From the NCBI GenBank assembly GCA_905220665.1, contig CAJNAR010000169.1, forward strand, positions 372,001 through 436,000: DNA of 64,000 bases, in the 5' to 3' direction. Origin of the DNA: Albugo candida. Taxonomy: Eukaryota; Oomycota; Peronosporomycetes; Albuginales; Albuginaceae. Within the stretch, counting starts at the first letter, position 1. Every line of letters starts with the position of its first letter. The translations under genes and the position numbers were made by a program. This document shows positions 21,408-34,900 of the stretch, one piece after another. The notes below the pieces were generated by a model. That model searched no databases, was not told where the DNA came from, and saw only the letters and a list, made by a program, of their open reading frames with translations.

Positions 21408-24400
21408 ATGTCAAATTACGGTGAACACAGTTGCTGTACCGCGCATTCGCATTTATGCTAACGCTTTTCTTTGCCTCTGAAGACGAGGAAGTAAACGCAT
21501 TAAAAAAGCATGTTTCGGGACGAGTACAACATCTCGTCGGTCTCTTCGGCAAGAAACCAAACACCCAATCCGAACGCCAAACTTCCGATCCTTCCAAAGG
21601 CAAGTACAGCTCACTTCTATTTATACCACAGCATCACTGATAAGAACGTCATAACAGTGGCTAAAGCGCGCAAAATTATTGAGAAATCTCAGAGCAAATT
21701 GCACTCACACTTTGCAGAAAAGAAAAATGAAATCGAATCAAAACAAACTGCTTCGATAAAGGAACAGGAGGAAACACGGAGGAAATCGTACAAGCCGGTC
21801 CCCAGTCATGATCCAGTCTATCAGCGTGCCGTGCGTTTACGTGCGGAACAGCGCTCTGCCGGTCAGAAGCTCATGAATACTCATGTGGAATTGGACGTGT
21901 TGACTGAATGTTTCATTGTGCAGAGCTGGAAGCGAAAGCCTCTTTACTGAAGTTCACGCAAAGTGCCAAATCTTGTGTGGATACTCATGCTGAAGAGTTA
22001 CGACGTCGAGAACAACGTTATCGAGAGCAAGGTTTGTACTCATCTGATTTGGCTCACCATTCCGTGCTGACTCCATCGTGTATCGTGCAGAGGCTGCAGC
22101 AAAGCGTTTACTCGAGAAAAACACCGACGCGGCTGTATTCACTCAAGGGTACATCAAAGCAAAAGAAATTGCTACGTATCTCAAACAAAAAGAAACCGAA
22201 GCCAAAATCGCGTTGCAGCAATTCCACCATTACGACTATTCCCATAAAATTATACACGTGAATGGTATAGCCGTACCGAGGGACCCAAACGAACACAACC
22301 AATACTTCCCACGTACTTTACACCCATTGCCTCCTTTTATTCCACAACTTACGGTACTTTTGTGCGGGGTTGAACTTTAGCGCAAGAATATTCGTTTCTC
22401 AGCAGTCCGGCGATCCGTTCAGCATCAAAAGCGTCGGCTTCCAAGGCGCTGGAGAGCTATGTCGATGGATTATGTACGTAAATTTCACAACACGTGCTTG
22501 CACAGGAGCTGAGTGCTGTGTTTTGCAGCGAAAATTGATAGCAACAAGCAGAATGAAGCGCTTTATGGAAGAAACTTGGAGATTTTCTCGCCGATTGCCG
22601 TGAAAACGGACAATGCGAATGTTGTGGGTGGGAATTATTTGTGGGAGAATGAGCGTCGATCGTACACTTTGCGTTCGCCTCGCTCCAGCGAGGAGAGAAG
22701 TCGTTTCTCGTTCGACTCGGGTTCGATGAACGACAAAGAGGCGAACGGGGGAGTCAATGGGAGCATTCGGACGCGTTTACAAAAGAAAAGTGACGTTCGC
22801 TCGCTGTATGAGATGCAAATTACAAAGACAAAGCGGAAAGAGATGAGCAACAGAAATAGTGCGGAAGACGGAAAGATGGAAGCTGAGAATGAGAAGTATT
22901 CAGATGGTCACGACGGTAATGGGGGAGAAAAGAGCCAAGTCGCGTTGGAAAAGGAGCCAGAGGCAATGTCGACTGGTGGGGACGAAGAAGAAATGCTGGA
23001 GGCTGAGGAGCAGGGTCAACAGTCGAAGGAAAAAGAAGAACATGCATGCATGGATAGCTCCCAGGTTAGCTTGGCGAAGGTTGAATCAGAACAGAGGACA
23101 CAAGTTGTCGCCAAAGATTGTCAAGGTTCCAACGGAAGTGAGAGCTGTGTGGATGCCGTTCATATAGTAAGCGATTCAATGATGAAGACAGAAGAATGTG
23201 TATCAAGTTTCAAGACTTGGATCACTTCAATGGAAAGCACAGCTTCTGAAAAGAGAAGTGAGGATGAAGTCTCTGATCTTGATGAGGAAAAGGATACTGT
23301 TACTAATTCCGAAGGAACGATCGATGTAACTTTGAACAGGGATGCACATAAGATGTCGCTGGGTGACTGTGTCGAAGTACATGAGGATGATTCTGGAATG
23401 ATGGTTGACGTCACACAAAAAAGTACAATCGAGAACGTTGACGTGAAGGGAGTGAAAGACACTCTGACGACTTGCGAATTATCCGAAGCTGTGGTGGGAC
23501 GTAATGAAAAGAAATGTCTATTGAAGGACGAAGCAGATGCTATACAGTCAAACGATGCAGAAGAGATATCGACTGCAGAAAGTACCAACTTGGATGATAC
23601 TGCTGCCAAGACTGTGGACGAAAACTCAAATGAGACGAAAGTGGACTCCAATGTGGATCGAAAAGACATTGGAATGGAGCAAATCTGCTCGAACTCTTTA
23701 CACAAAACTTATTCCCAAACATACTCTTTTGAACAAGTTACAACAATCACGAGAGTGGACACAGTATCATCATTTTCGAAGGAAGAGAGTACAACAAAGT
23801 GTGCGGCTAACGAAAATGAGCAATGTTCAGAGTTGAAGAAGAGTATTTTTAATAGCACATTTGCCTCTGAAACTATCCATGAAGCAGCCAATATTACTTG
23901 CAAAAAAGCTGTGAACATGACCGCTGACGACACAACACAGGAATCTCGATCGGAAGGCACGGCTGCTGTAAGTGACTCAGCAGATAACGAAGAAGCTAGT
24001 GTTACTGAAGTCAAGGAGGAGAAATCAGTCGCTCAAAGCTATGAAATCTGCTCAACTTCCCCGCCCGTTGAGGTCATTTCGGAGCAATTTGATAAAGCCA
24101 GCGAATACAATATCGAGACTGTACAAATTGCAGAAGATCTCACTGAAGAGTATATATTGGGTGATTGTGCCTTGGCAGGCAAAGAGGTGATGTCTTTAAG
24201 TATCTCTGAGGCTGTGATGCTAGACGTCGTAGACAATGAGAAGAGTCACAAATACGTGTCAGAAGAGAAGATGGAATGTGCTGTTGACGAAACAATCGAC
24301 ACAAACAACGAGTCGTGCAACACAATTAAAGAAGACAAACAAATTGTATCAGAAATTATCGAAGGGAATGCAATCAAAAGCATTGAGTCCGCCAGAGGCA

Positions 24401-27400
24401 ACGTGGCATTCGTCGCGGAGACTAACATTGACGCTTTGGAAAGTTCATCGGACCCGAATTTGAATGAAGCTACTGAACGTAATCTTGACGCTTCGGTGGT
24501 CAAAGTTGAGGACAGATTCGTATTGATGCACGAAAAAGTGATAACCATCGATCACGTTGGTATTGATTCAAGTGTTTGCAATGAAGTAGCGCACCAACCA
24601 AAGAATGATGGAGAAAGCTTGCTCATACGTGACGCAGAGGCGGAGTCTCTAGCGACGGTCGGTAAAGCCATTGCGACTTCATGGTACATGGAGCACATCT
24701 TGAAGGAAACTATAACATTTATGGAATTCAAATATGGGAGTGCAATAAGCAAACAAAAATCGTTATTAGTCTCCCCGGCTGATGAGTCCGCTGATGTTGC
24801 CGACGAAAAAGAAGCAATGCACGTACGCACGACTTCCGAAAGCGAAATCAAAATGGAGGTCACAAATGACGTGGAAACAGAGGCTCAGACCTTAGAAGCA
24901 GATAAAGATTTTCAGATCGATGACATTTCAGAAGGAATCAACGATGATGACACTGAGATGGTTCTGAATACTGGGAATCGGTCGGATGCTCAAGCTGATG
25001 TCACTTGTGTTGACACCGAAGTGATAACTAACGTGAATGGAAGTAGGACCGAAGAAAGCACAATAACGACTAAGCATTCACGTGTTACATGTCAAGAATT
25101 CGACACAATGCGAACAGATGGTACTCAAGTGATCATAGTAAGCAATGAAAGCGTGGATGATGTATCTCATGAAAATCAATGGGAACACAGCGAAAAAGCA
25201 GCGTCGAATGTTGAGGTTTATGACTCGGACTTTAAAGATGTCATGAAGTTGACGGATGACGTCTCGGGATACACTGACAGCGTCACGATTGTCGACAGGC
25301 AAAATAGTTTGGAGGTGTCTGATAATGAGAAAGAAGAGATTTTACGAACCGACGAGAGTGATGAAGAAGTGATCGAGAGCGTGCACTTTGACGCGAGTGT
25401 CGTTGAAGAAGCCGAAGTGAAAACGTATCAAGCTCACGAGACAGAACAAGACGATGAGATGACGAAGGACACATTTGTCGGTATTTCGTGGCACATGAAC
25501 CAGATCATAAGAGTCACTCTCGAGCACATGGATATGTCGATAATGCTGGCGAATGTATCCAGCAATGTTGGAGATTCAGAACAAGTTGAGCACACGTTTG
25601 AAAGTGTATCTTCTCTCCCTCAGGACAGTTCCGAGAATTCAAGGTTCCCAATATCGAGTCGACTCGAAGGTACGGTCGGTGATGAAGCCTCAAGCGACGT
25701 CGAAGAAATTGAAGCAAACGACATGGATGATGTTGAATCTGATGACACCAGAATAGTCTCTTCGAACGCCGAAACCGTTTTGGAGAGCGTGAGATTGAAA
25801 AGTGAAGATCAAGAGGATGTACGACGAGTGTACGGCAATATTTCAAGAATTGAAGTGGAGCTAAACGAAGACTATGGCGCCGAAATCGTCGACACTGAAG
25901 ACATGAGCACAATTAGCGATGTCCAAACTGAAGGAAAGGAGACTCTTGAAACGCACTCTGAAGGACATGAATTAGTCGATTTAAGACTCATCGATGAAGC
26001 GATTAACTCAGTAGAGACTTCAAATAGTTCGCCCGTGGAAACGGAGGGAGATCTCACGAAGAAAAAAGACGAAAGAATTGGCTCTTTTGTTGAGACTTTT
26101 ACGACGGAACATAAATTCATTGGTGTCTCATGGCACATGGAACGTATCGTGAGAACAACCGTCGAGTATTTAGAGTCAGAGAGGTTTGTCAAACATATAA
26201 CTGAACCTGAAGAAGTTCGGAATGAAGTTAATGACATACGCAAAAAGGATGTTGTTGACAATTTGGACGATGTAAAAACATCAGATTCCAAAGCTGAAGT
26301 CGAATCTCACTCTGAAAATATCGTCAACGCTTTGGAAAGTCAGAAAGCACTTGATCGAACAATAAGCAAAGAACGACTCTTGCTGGATAGCAATGTCATC
26401 TCTACTGAGAACGAACACAGACTCATTGAAAACATTCCTACCCACGGGTTTTCAGAAATGGAAGCAATGACTCAATTTGACGCTACAGAAGCAGACTCGG
26501 ACTTGAATATCGAAGAATTTGGAAGCGATGTGACAGCATCGAGTGACGACGCAGTTACGAGCAAACGTAGTGATGATAGCACGCCGGAGGCTCAAGAAGA
26601 GAACGTACGTGAAGCTGTGGTCTCTGAAGCTCGTATCGATCGTACTGATGAGATGAAAGGCTCACTGATTGAGAATTTCGACGCGGAAAAGCACGCAGAA
26701 ATGGACGTGAATGAGATAGCCGATAATTCCGTTCTTGTCAACGTGACAGAAGATGTACATGCCGTAGAAGCAAGTTGCCAATCTCTGGAAAGCAGAATGG
26801 AAATAGCTCACGAGGTTATGGACACGTTTGTGGGTGTTTCATGGCACATGAGACACATTATGGAAAAGGCTTTACAGTCAATAAACATTGACAATATGAC
26901 TGAAGTCAGAACGGTTCAGACTGAAGAGATGGAAACTTTGAATGAGTCACAATCTGAAAGAGTGGAACACGGCCAATGGAACGGCTCGCATTCGTCCGAT
27001 ATCCAAGACTCTGGAGATGTGGAGGAAGACACTTTTGGGGAAGGAGACGTTAAAGACGTGCAAAGCGAGCAAATGATCGAAGACATTGTCGTTCGAATTG
27101 TCTCGGATTTGCATGAAGAGCACTCGGCAATCGATTACGTCAAAAACCAAGCGGAGGTCGCAGAAATCGCAAATGACAACAATATGGAAGTTTTTGATGA
27201 TGAGTCATATGCAACGGACTCGGAAAATGAAGAGCACGAGCAACAATATGAATGCGTGGGCGATACAACGGATGTGAATATCGAGAGAGCGGATGCTATA
27301 GAGCGAATTCGGTTGGATGACGGCTCAGGTATCATAACGCAAATCGAAGAGAGCGAAAGTGTCGCAGAGGAAGCGGACATCGAAGGAAATGTGACCGCAT

Positions 27401-30400
27401 CAAACAACGAGGCCGAAGAAGTCGTTTTTCTATCGGATGAATCTTTTACGAGAAATATTTTCAATGGAGCGTATGTACAATCGATTTTGAAGAAAACTAT
27501 CGATTTCATGAGTTTGGAAGAAGAGAAGAATGACGAAAGAGAAATTTCACTTGTTGAAAGTTCATTACGTCTCAAGGAAATGGAAGATTTCCAAACGGAA
27601 GGAAACGGATCTGAAGAGGGAGAGCTTGTCACTGAGGTTCATGTTACGGATACGATATCTTTGATCAACAAAGTCAGCGAAACAGTGACAACACAGTCCG
27701 CGCATACCGTTGCTACGACTATCGTACACAGTGAGACAATGAATATCACTCAAGTCCACAGTCAAAACGATACCGAAGCACTCGATGCTGACGACAAAGA
27801 TCACGTCCATGCAGATCTGGAAGTAGAAAGTGAAGATGCTGACGCTGAATTTATGAGCGATAACGACAACGTACTTTGTCCGGGAATCGAAGATGAAAAA
27901 GATGTAATTGTTTCAATGGATGACGGAAACGCATCCGACAAAAATGACGGACACGAGACAGCAGCTGCGATCATTGAAGACGCACCATCAAGTGTATTGG
28001 ACGTCATGACAGTCGGCAAAGGTTTGGAAAGTGACAACAATCAAGATTTGATCATTTCTTCTCATCGAATGGATGCCGAAGAAACCGAACAAAATGGCGA
28101 ATACGACAGCTTATCTGAACAAAAAGTCGATAAAGATGTGACGTTACAATTGAATGAAATGGTCAAAGTCGAACGAATGGAAGTAATGACAGAAGAAAAT
28201 GAATTCAACCAAAATGTAAGCTTTGTTGAATTCGAATCGATTACAATGGAAGAAACCAAAGTGACGACAATAACAACGAGTAGTTGGGAGACGGAAGAAG
28301 AAGTTTACGATAACGAAAGCGATGTACTTACACAAAAAGGTAGCAGCGTTTCTATGGAACATAATGGAGCACAAAGTGACGCAATTGCATTGTCTGAGAA
28401 TATCAGCAGAGAGAGCACAACGCTGAATGGAGAGATTGCTATCGTGAAGGACGACGACAGTCATTCGTCAACGACTGTCACAGCCTTTTTGGACGAAATG
28501 ATCCAAAGAATTGAGGGCGAAGAATGCACAAAAGTCAGTGATCTGGAGGAAAGCAGGATTGATGATCTCACTGCTCGAGCAGACACTGAGATGGAGACAG
28601 CACGAGAAGTTGCACAAAAATTTGTGCAAATGATTTGGAATGAAGCTATCACCGCTATAAGCTTTCAATCAACCAATGGCCACAATCGTAATGTGTCTGA
28701 AGAAGAAACGGACAGCAAAGATGTGGAAGTATCCCGTAATGAAGAAACACACAGTTTGCTCGAAGACGATCAAAATGTGCTCACAAACACGACCGAAGAA
28801 GCAATTATGGAGGTCAACGCAAATGGAAACGAAACCGTTTACCGTCAGCAAAATGGATTTGAAAACAAACAAGTTGACGATTCCAGCAGCGATGGAATGA
28901 GTTGCGAAGAGGAAGAAATGATTGATGAGACAGAATGTACGGAATATGAGCAAGTTGTGACGACAGTCAGAACCGTATCGAAGACAACCTGTGAGACTAT
29001 CGAATTTGAGCAATTTGAAGAATCACGTGGCGGCATCGAGTCTTTCGCGAAAACCTTGGCTCATTCATCGTTGGCTGACGGCGACATTACTGAGAACGAG
29101 ACATTGATCGTCAATGATATCGTCTCATCGGAAACCTGCAGCGACCAAAAGTATCAAAACACACTTGATATGACGGTAACAAATGATGAAGAGCATATCG
29201 AATATCGATCGAATACCTCACAAGTTAAAACAGTCTCACAAATAGTCGAAGAACTTGTGGACGTGTCTGTAAAGATGTCAGAAGTGGACGAAGGTGCCCA
29301 AATTGATGAAAATCATCCAAACACTCTGAGAATCGAATCAAACGAGACTTCTGACAGCGAAGACACGAATTCTGATACTTTGGAGAGTGACGTTATTGAG
29401 ATCGAAGATGTACAATCGGAAGATCGTTCCATTGCATTAGATGAGCAATCAGAAGCGTCAACTGAGGCTGAGGAAGCGATTGAGAAAGAAGCAGACACTT
29501 TCGTTATCGCTTCAGATATTGTCGACAATCTCATCACAATCGTTCAAGATCAGCCTCTAGTGAATTCCATCGACACCGATGCAGATGGAGAGAGTGCAAG
29601 TGCAATTGCTGATGTTGATTCTCATGAATGTGACGCATTTGCATCCAATGATTTTCCCATCAAAAGTCCAAGCAATGACAGGGGCTTGACGAAGAAGACA
29701 TCTGAAGCGAGCACCTATTCAGAAGATGTGGAGATGAAAAGCTCGCTGGAAGTCGATTCTCATACAGAGATTGCGACTGGAAAATGTATAACAGTCTCAA
29801 CTTTGTCGAAAGAATTGATTGACTTAGTGATCGACAACATATCAGAAAGCGACTCTCATTCGAATGTTCTGAACGAAAAGGAGACCGTCTCAGTAGAGCA
29901 ATCAATGTCTCGCGATTTTGCGAGCGACACATCCGACCAAATTGAATCGCCAGCCGAAGAATCAATGGATTCGGATGTTCAGAAAGTTGTTTCTCGACGC
30001 ATTTTCACTGAGGAAAGTGTGAGTACAATCACAACAGAAGCATCCATTCGTTCGATCAGTTCAGTGTCGAAAGCTGACAGCAATGACAGTGTCACGCATA
30101 CAAATGTGTATAGCACTTTGGAAGAGATCACCACATTCTCCAGTGAGCATTCCAATCAGAGTATCAAAGTCATCGAAACATTCGCATCCGACGCCAAAGC
30201 GATAGAATCCACTGAAGAGAATGATATCGCATCAGAGAAAGAATTGAAAGTGACTGAAGAATCACATTGTGACGATGAAGAGGGCGGAATTGACAGTACA
30301 TTGGATGAATTCAAACCAGCGAAATCGTCTTTGGATGATGACAGCAATGAAAAGCGCGTATCGTCACAATCTCGAGGAAGCTTTGGCTCGTTCCTGAAAA

Positions 30401-31029
30401 CATTCAATTTACGCGGAAGCGGCATACGTCGGCAATCAGAACAAAGCCATAAAGAGCGAAGAGAATCAATCAAAGTGAAAAATGACACGGAAGACTCTGT
30501 TCTTATTGCCAGTGAAGTCGATAGTGAAGAGTTCCATGATACCAATGACGAATCGGAAGCTTTTGAGAAGGAAAAGTTGGAATACCAGGAATTGCCTCAC
30601 GCGCGCGACAGTATCGAGCGAGGATCATTCAGCAGCTTTGAAGGAAGCAGAAGCAGTATCCCCGGCCTTTCATCTCCAATCCCACAAAACCTTTCAACGT
30701 ACCATGATCTCGATACAACTACAGCATCAGTGGCCAACTTTCTGTTGGGAGCGCAATCGGAATCGGTTGAAGAGCGCCCTCTTGTGCAGTACGACTTGAG
30801 CACTTCAGCTTCCGATGCTTTTGAAGATGCGAAATCGAATCGGACAGCTACGGAATCTTCAGAAACTCGCGTTTCCATTGAGGAAAGCAAAAACAGCAAA
30901 GCGGTCAGTGACGAAGAACAGATGGAAGCAAATGCTGACACTAAATCAGCTTCTAAAAGCCGCTTTGGAGCATTCAAATCAAGCTCATTTGCGAAGAAAC
31001 TCGGATGGAAGAGTTCTTCTGGAAGTTAA
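21408..31029 (+). CDS. Giant acidic repeat protein of unknown function
   Basis: Seven exons fit: 21408-21420, 21483-21599, 21658-21861, 21924-22031, 22091-22361, 22403-22473 and 22529-31029. They sum to exactly 3,095 codons (3,094 aa). The intron at 21600-21657 uses a GC donor (GCAAGT). The first 260 residues are charged and helical (KARKIIEKSQSKLHS, AEELRRREQRYRE), probably coiled coil. The remaining 2,800 residues are strongly acidic, rich in Glu, Asp, Ser, Thr and Val, and look largely disordered. Embedded in them are diverged helical motifs centred on GVSWHM (listed separately). The last 250 residues turn basic, with FGSFLKTFNLRGSG and a terminal RFGAFKSSSFAKKLGWK. No known domain, signal peptide or membrane segment is seen. 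A scaffold or cytoskeletal linker is a guess. Confidence 0.85.
24670..28665 (+). repeat. Diverged repeats around a GVSWHM motif in the giant acidic protein
   Basis: Related helical segments occur at 24670-24735 (TSWYMEHILKETITFM), 25471-25536 (FVGISWHMNQIIRVTLEHM), 26113-26175 (FIGVSWHMERIVRTTVEYL), 26824-26883 (FVGVSWHMRHIMEKALQSI), 27451-27516 (NIFNGAYVQSILKKTIDFM) and, weaker, 28621-28665 (FVQMIWNEAITAISF). The first five lie about 630-800 nt (210-270 codons) apart; the last is about 1,150 nt further on. The pattern is F-[VI]-G-[VI]-S-W-H-M-x2-I-[IVM]-x2-[TA]-[LVI]. DNA identity between copies is low, so this is an old protein-level repeat. Confidence 0.8.
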
Positions 31030-31248
31030 GGCACTTGATAGGAATGAATGCGTTGGAGTAGTTGAAGTATTTTGTGATTGATACAAAAATACAATTCTTT
31101 TAATAGAAATTGTGGATGGTCCCTCCGTGGAGGGGTCTCGAGAAATTAAGAAAGTTATCACAGTGAAGCCTTTCGGCGACAGCTTGGTGGAGATAACTGA
31201 TACAGCCTATACAGGGATAACTCCCATACGCACATACGTAACGACTGC
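31030..31248. other. Short convergent intergenic gap
   Basis: This stretch lies between the 3' ends of the giant acidic gene and the PSMG3-like gene. I see nothing coding in it. Confidence 0.5.
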
Positions 31249-31712
31249 TCAGGCATTCTTATAACAAGTCATAAGGTCCTGTAATTGATTTACCACTTGC
31301 TCGAATGCGTTTGAAGAGCGATCTTTGAGACCAATCGCTGCCACTACTGGTAATCCGAGCGGCGATCTACGGAATGATATGAGAACAATACGAACGTACT
31401 TTTGTAATGATGTGACCTTACCCAATACGCTCCAGAAACTGGCGAGCGTACACCAACAGCAGAGGATCATCTCTTCGTCCCAATAAAACTTGAACTTCGG
31501 ACTGGAAGTTCTCACTTAAAGACTCTCGTTTCCGGGCTTGCACCTGGGGGGAACTGATCAGTCTTTCAGTTCAAATGGAGTCTTACGCATTGCGCATCGA
31601 TGAGAGTACCACAGTTCCAAATGTGTCAATTTGAGACACAATAATGAAAATCTGATTTGTAAAAATTGAAAGACATAAATTGGTATCGTGACCGTTAATT
31701 ACCTTTGAAATA
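31249..31712 (-). CDS. PSMG3: Proteasome assembly chaperone 3 (PSMG3/PAC3) homologue, 5' end unresolved
   Basis: Three exons are visible: 31610 to about 31712, 31422-31543 and 31249-31366, with introns of 66 and 55 nt. Joined, they follow the PAC3 pattern: VINGHDTNLCLSIFTNQIFI, IVSQIDTFGTVV, a short linker, then SEVQVLLGRRDDPLLLVYAR and PVVAAIGLKDRS followed by an amphipathic C-terminal helix. Human PSMG3 has the same order (a TQF/GT strand pair, VLLGQDEP, FAKNL, AVAVKDKS). The frame stays open upstream to a TGA near 31724, so either a short first exon or a non-ATG start is missing from this model. PAC3 helps assemble the 20S proteasome alpha ring. The gene sits between the two giant + strand genes. 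Confidence 0.78.
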
Positions 31713-31954
31713 CAGACAGACACTCATCCTCAGACGCACACAACCGAAAGCAACACATTCACTCACTTTATACGCAGAAAAAGTTTTAGGAGTCGGCGCA
31801 CTCTCAATCTTTAAACTCTCAAATTCTGACTCCATTTTGTATCCACTTTTATTGATATCTCATAAATACGACTTCTATTTGGGTTACTTTTCCATTCCTC
31901 ATCCACTCACGAACCATTTTTACACTCTGAAACGGATGGGATGACTTCTCTAAA

Positions 31955-34900
31955 ATGTCGAAATTGCTCGAGCAATTGGTAGCTCGTGGAAGACGCGAGC
32001 GTAATTCCCCCGAACAGCGTGAAATAGCGTACAATTTAGCTGAAATATCAACGAATCCTCAATACCATGAGAAAATGGTACTCAAAGGCGCCATTCAGGC
32101 CCTCACTCATCTCCTCACAAACACAAATGATGTTGAGGCTTTTCAATTAACGTGCATGTGTCTGGCCAATATCGCTTCCTGCCCCGTAACTCGCACCAGA
32201 ATCGTCAAAGATGGCGTCCTACCTCTGCTTATAAACCATCTGAAAAGCTCAGAGACCGACATAACCTCCAAGCAGTACCTTGCAATGATGCTCGGTAATC
32301 TCGCGTTCGAGTCCGCATTGCATAAAGATATCATCAAAGAAGACGCAATCAATGCGCTTGTCAGTCTTATGAACGCAGAAAACACAATTCTCGGCGCATT
32401 TTGCGCATTTGCACTGACAAATATATCCCTCAATGAGGACTACCGCTGTGACATTGTTGAGGAAGGAGGTATCTCTCGCTTGATTGATCTGGCGTGCTCC
32501 AGCGATGTAAAAGCACAAATCCAAGCGCTCACTTGTCTCGGTGGCCTCTGCATTGATCCTCAATACCGAAGTCGAGCTGTAGAAGAAGGAATAATTGATG
32601 TCCTCATTTTGATGGCGCGTGTGGAACTCTCACATGTTCGGACTCAAGTCGCTGCAGCTTTGTGCTCGTTATCTTCTGCAGTAGAAAGTCAAGTGGAAAT
32701 CGCTGATCGAGCTCTACTGACCATTATATCTCTGTCACTCTCCGGCGACCCAAAAGTCGAAGAGCACGCGTGTGGAGCGATAGCAAACCTCACAGAACGT
32801 GAGGACATCCATGAAAAAATCCTCAGTGAAAATGGTTTAATGATCTTAATGACACTCGGCCGAGCCAAAGAGCTTGACACTCGAGCAGAAGCCTGTCGAT
32901 GTTTTGCCAATCTCACAACAAACGTGAATATCTTGCAAGCTATCGCTCGGAAAGAAATTGTAGAAATCCTCATTGAGGATGTCTCAGTTGATCACTTTAT
33001 CTGTCAGCGCTACGCTGCGCTCGCAATAGCGAATATATGTATGGATGAACATCATCAATCGGTCGTAGTGAGCCTTGGAGCGATTCGGCCTCTCATACGA
33101 TTAGCGCGAGCATTCGATCGCGAAATTGAGGCGAGGCGGTACTCCATATTAGCCTTTGCGAATTTGGCTGCAAGGGAAGCGAATCATTCTATTCTTCTTG
33201 ATGAGGATTGCTTACAGGCTCTGTATGCTCTGTCGAGCACTGCCGATGGAACTTGTCAGTACTTTGTAGCATATGCTCTTGCCAATTTAGCTTCTAACTC
33301 TGAGACTCACACGAAAATGGTCGAAGAGGGAGGCCTTCAGCCAATTATTGCATTAGCGAGCTCTCAGGATACAGATGTACATCATCACGCGACGGCTGCA
33401 CTACGAGGACTCGCGGTACAAGAAGCCGTTCGGATCAAAATCATCCAAGAAGGCGGGATGGAACCGCTTGTTCTACTGCTTCAGTCGGACGATCCTCAGG
33501 TTTTGAGGGAAGTGTGTGCGGCAATTTATAACCTCTCACTGTCTGAAGAAGCGTTGTTCGAAATCCCGAATTCCGGAGCGATTCCATACCTTCTCCACTG
33601 CTGTCAATCAAGCGATCTCGAGATCGTTCAACAGAGCTGTGCGATCATCGCTAATGTCGCGGAGAAACACGGAAATCAAATCCTCGTATGTCAACATGAG
33701 GGAATCCCTCCGTTAGCGGCGAATATGAGGTCTCACGACATTATCGTTCAGCGGGAAGCAGGTCGAGCGATCGCCAATCTGACGGCTCTTGAAGGAAGTC
33801 ACGACGCCATTGTTGCCAATAAGGCTCATAAACTTCTTATAATGTACTTGGAATCGCCTGATGGACCCTGTAAGCGTGTCGGAGTGATGGGTATCTGCAA
33901 CCTCACAAGGAATGAACTCTTCCGTCAGAAATTAATGAATGGAAATACATTATCACTTCTTATTGCACATACGCAATCAAATGTCACTGAAATCGTTCAA
34001 TTCTCACTTTTAGCAATTGCCAATTTCGCTCTTTCACCGCAAATACACGCGAAAATGGTGGAAAAGGGAGTACTCATTTGCGTCGCATCAAATACAAACG
34101 CCTCAAACGACCAAATTCGGTCATTTGCAACGTATGTTATCGCTCGCATTGCACGGAATCCATCGTATCGTACTCTGATCACTGAAAGTGGAGGCCTGAC
34201 GCCACTGTTGCGCCTCATTGAACGAAAAGAGGAATGCGTCGATCACGAAATTCTCCCCGCAATCTGTTCCCTCTCCTTTTTGGATGCGAATAAGCAGAAC
34301 ATCAGTCTCCACGCCATTCCGTTTCTCGTCGGAATGCTATCAGATTGCCATTCAGATGCCCTCCGATGGACCTGCTGTACGATTGCAAATATGGCGGAAA
34401 GACTCGACCTACAGCCGCATTTGGTGACTGCAAATGTGATCCCGAGGCTTTGTCACATCCTTCAGAATAAAGACGAACGCCTGCAAGCGGAAGCCGCTCG
34501 AGCTATCGGCAATGTAGCGATCCATTACGAGTACGCAATTCTTATACTTCAGCACGAAATTCTCCCAAATTTGCGTTTAATGCTTTCGGGAAAAGATGTC
34601 ACATGTCAGCGGATGAGTGTGATGACACTTCACAATTTATCGTCAGCCACTGAGAATCACATCAAAGTGTTTGGATGTATGACGGAATCTCATTCGGACA
34701 CTTTATCGGTGCTATTATCGACGCTAAAAGAAGGCCTGAGCTCTCATTCCATGCAAGATCACGAGGTCATTGAGCACTGTCTATTGACAATCTCGAATCT
34801 CTCTGCCTCCACCATCACACATAGAGAAATCATGGAGTCTGCATTAGACTTACTGATTGCTTACACAAAGCAAGGAGATATTAAATGTCGTCATTATGCC

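Noticed and set aside
22370..22603. Alternative reading of the exon between 22403 and 22528 in the frame GDPFSIKSVGFQGAG
   Set aside because: It does not join in phase to the long exon, whereas the SPAIRSASKASASKALESY frame does and gives an exact codon sum.
22635..30977. Many antisense frames opposite the giant acidic gene, rich in Ser, Phe and Leu
   Set aside because: They are shadows of Glu/Asp/Lys codons on the coding strand and have no independent motifs.
31763..31769. TCACTTT, similar to an oomycete initiator element
   Set aside because: A seven-base match occurs often by chance and nothing nearby supports it as a start site.
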